DNA from: Bacteroidales bacterium UBA3834
GTDB lineage: Bacteria > Bacteroidota > Bacteroidia > Bacteroidales > P3
DNA length: 45,194 bases
Direction: 5' to 3'
NCBI GenBank assembly: GCA_002392965.1
Contig: DGIA01000040.1
Span: forward strand, 1 to 45,194
Below, piece by piece: positions 43,643 to 45,194 of this stretch; within the stretch, counting starts at the first letter, position 1; each line of letters begins with the position of its first letter. A program made the translations under genes and the position numbers. The notes beneath the pieces are model-generated. The model saw only the letters and a list, made by a program, of their open reading frames with translations, was not told where the DNA came from and ran no database searches.

Positions 43643-44367
43643 AGAGTCAACACATTGTTTTTCAGCACAGGGACTACAGGACACGTATCTTGACGGAAAG
43701 CGAATTGCACATCTTCGGCGGCTCCAAGTGCATAAAGACGCTGGACATGAGTGCACCGCTGACAGTATTCATAGGGGTTATACTTGGCCAGGTTCCACAG
43801 AGCGAGAGCCATATTAGCGGCATCGCCATAAGGTTCTGCCACATCGTCAAGCTTCTCGATAATGGCACCAGCCACCAGCGCATCTTCAATACAGAAGTCG
43901 TTCTTCCAACCGCTGCAGAGGAGCACGACATCACGTCGTTCCTCACGAAGACGTTGCGACAACGCAGTGAGATTGGCGAAAGAGCCCACCACCGTAAGAT
44001 CAGCGTCGGCCGCGCGAAGTATGCATACCGTACCGTTAGTGGTGCTATAGGCCAACCGAATGCCAGTCATATTGTGACGTAAATATTCTGTCGGGGAATT
44101 TCCGAAATGGGCGGCGACCGTTTCACCATCTCCCACGCTGATGTCCACCTTGCTTCCGTTGCGCTCGGCGGCAAGGTGATAGCCCTGCTTGAGGTAACCT
44201 GGTAAAGACTCAAGATTGTCAAGAGGAATCACTTCCGAACACCCAGCTTGGAAAGCGGCACAGATGGCAGTTGTGGCACGAAGGAGATCTATAGCCACAG
44301 TGATGTGGCCATCGGACAAAGTACGGAACGGATAGAGGGCCGGAGAAAGTGAGATTTCAATTTTCAT
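43639..44367 (-). CDS. ComB-like 2-phosphosulfolactate phosphatase
   Basis: From ATG 44367 the protein has 242 residues, the ComB family size. Motifs: VAIDLLRATTAICAAF near 24, AAERNGSKV, GIRLAYSTTNGTVCI near 103, and VVLLCSGWKNDFCIEDALVAGAI near 145. In archaea ComB makes sulfolactate for coenzyme M; in Bacteroidota, which do not make that cofactor as far as known, the role is unclear, perhaps sulfonate metabolism. It overlaps the DUF799 gene by 11 bases and PAP2 by 4. Confidence 0.88.
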   Translation of the reverse strand: MKIEISLSPALYPFRTLSDGHITVAIDLLRATTAICAAFQAGCSEVIPLDNLESLPGYLKQGYHLAAERNGSKVDISVGDGETVAAHFGNSPTEYLRHNMTGIRLAYSTTNGTVCILRAADADLTVVGSFANLTALSQRLREERRDVVLLCSGWKNDFCIEDALVAGAIIEKLDDVAEPYGDAANMALALWNLAKYNPYEYCQRCTHVQRLYALGAAEDVQFAFRQDTCPVVPVLKNNVLTL

Positions 44368-45109
44368 TCGACTTAAGCAGTTCGACTCCACCAGAGGGGT
44401 TGATGTTGAGATTGAAAAACTCAGGAAGTGATGATACATATGGCTCCAGAGCGGAAGAGCGGGAACGACGACCAGACGGGAGATCTTTAAGGATGAATTG
44501 GTTGGTAAGTTCTACGAGTCGACAGCGTTGTGCTGTGGGAAGGTCGCAGTTGTATTTTTGTGCGAATTCTTGATCAGGGGGAAGCGGCCTGGGATTACCT
44601 TTAAAGTCGGCTTGAAGCTGTTTGGAAGCGTGAACGGTAACATGCATAATTTCGTTGCCAGAATGGGTTGAGCGAAGTGTGTATTCAATCTCCGCGGACC
44701 AAGAAAGTTGAGTTTCACTCCAATTAAGGAGTGTGATAAATAGGATAGCATCGATGCCAAGAGAGGATTGGTAGTCGGTGATGTTGTCGTTGCGGAGTTG
44801 TTTTCCTGTGCGAGTTTCCGAGGCTGCAAGTTGGGCTGATGCAAGGGGGCCAAGAACATAGTAGCCATTGAAAACAAGAGGGTCGGCAGCGGTGAGGTAG
44901 AGTTGCTTGGTAGCGATATTGAGAGATGCGTTGTAGATGGAGTCATCAAGAGTACGCATCGGTCGTCGTTCGGAACGGTCATCAAGGGGTGCAATATAGA
45001 TTGTCGCAGGCCGCTCTTTGTAGATTTGGTCGTAAAGGGAGATTTTCTTTTGTCCCTTGCAGCCGCTCATTAACAACGGCAGCAAAAGTATCCACAAATA
45101 TTTCTTCAT
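44357..45109 (-). CDS. DUF799 / GNA1162-like lipoprotein
   Basis: A 250-residue lipoprotein with signal MKKYLWILLLPLLMSGC (Cys17). The body (ATIYIAPLDDRSERRP, LTAADPLVFNGYYVLGPLA, DAILFITLLNWSET) fits DUF799, the family of the Neisseria antigen GNA1162. Such proteins are usually encoded with CsgG-like and DUF4810 proteins, and the partial gene upstream fits the latter. A perfect Shine-Dalgarno AAAGGAGGTG is placed four bases before the ATG. Confidence 0.85.
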   Translation of the reverse strand: MKKYLWILLLPLLMSGCKGQKKISLYDQIYKERPATIYIAPLDDRSERRPMRTLDDSIYNASLNIATKQLYLTAADPLVFNGYYVLGPLASAQLAASETRTGKQLRNDNITDYQSSLGIDAILFITLLNWSETQLSWSAEIEYTLRSTHSGNEIMHVTVHASKQLQADFKGNPRPLPPDQEFAQKYNCDLPTAQRCRLVELTNQFILKDLPSGRRSRSSALEPYVSSLPEFFNLNINPSGGVELLKSNEN

Positions 45110-45194
45110 TGGTCACCTCCTTTTTTATCTTTGCGTTGGGCCTCCTTCTTTGCTGCATGCTGCTTGCGTTGGGCCTCCTTCTCTGCTGCCTGCT
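45106..45194 (-). CDS. C-terminal end of a lysine/glutamine-rich protein, probably DUF4810 (partial)
   Basis: The frame runs in from the window edge and ends with TGA at 45108-45106, overlapping the DUF799 ATG. The visible 28 or so residues read AAEKEAQRKQ, HAAKKEAQRK, DKKGGDQ, built from a 33-bp near-perfect DNA repeat (45128-45194). Charged tails like this close many DUF4810 proteins, which lie just before DUF799 genes. The name is inferred only from context. Confidence 0.5.
   Translation of the reverse strand, partial: QAAEKEAQRKQHAAKKEAQRKDKKGGDQ
45114..45123 (-). promoter_or_regulatory. Perfect Shine-Dalgarno site of the DUF799 gene
   Basis: Minus strand AAAGGAGGTG, then ACCA, then ATG. 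It lies inside the end of the previous coding region, where it encodes Lys-Lys-Gly-Gly. Confidence 0.8.

Overview
The window looks like chromosomal DNA of a member of the Bacteroidota, most likely order Bacteroidales. The evidence is: several promoters of the form TTTG-N19-TAnnTTTG; almost no Shine-Dalgarno sites; a type IX secretion (T9SS) C-terminal sorting signal on a leucine-rich surface protein; a BspA-like repeat protein; DUF3276 and DUF5683 proteins; and an ExbB-ExbD-TonB set. No rRNA, tRNA, CRISPR array, prophage or insertion sequence was recognised. Most genes are on the minus strand and lie in tight operons with 4-base ATGA overlaps.

Layout. 1-772: non-coding leader with an 11-bp phased repeat array. 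773-3352: clpC. 3421-8255 (minus): carbamate kinase, a GldL-like membrane protein, ornithine carbamoyltransferase, an AspT-type carrier and an outer-membrane porin, apparently a citrulline/carbamoyl-phosphate operon without arginine deiminase. 8520-9803: ECF sigma factor, anti-sigma-like protein and a Spy-like periplasmic protein. 9898-14731: DUF3276, ParA, ParB, DUF5683, ExbB, ExbD, TonB and an S4 RNA-binding protein in one run. 14836-22232: cysteine desulfidase-like enzyme, MATE transporter, HtrA protease, RsmI-like methyltransferase, DUF1905, SanA-like and RluB-like proteins. 22291-30335: a mixed, AT-richer stretch with two candidate structured RNAs behind full promoters, pheT, a DUF4143 ATPase, a HEPN-like protein coupled to a T9SS-exported LRR protein, and many tandem repeats. 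30337-33399: a membrane glycosyltransferase and glnS. 33851-39287: a LEA-like lipoprotein, an M20 amidohydrolase, a MurD-type ligase next to a MurL-type epimerase, and CorA. 39515-45194: a lipoprotein, a nitroreductase, and an operon of DUF4810-like (partial), DUF799, ComB, PAP2, SulP and YebC proteins.

The most unusual content is of four kinds. (1) A MurD/MurL pair suggests that D-glutamate enters peptidoglycan by epimerising UDP-MurNAc-L-Ala-L-Glu. (2) Short tandem arrays with unit lengths of 7 or 8 bp sit inside coding sequence (murD, murL, the M20 gene, rsmI) without breaking the reading frames. (3) Intergenic arrays phased at 11, 22 or 41 bp are mostly built as direct units facing inverted units. 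(4) Two rod-like RNA folds lie behind near-consensus promoters that share the box and start region TATCTTTGCAGTCG. All calls come from reading the sequence; no database search was run.
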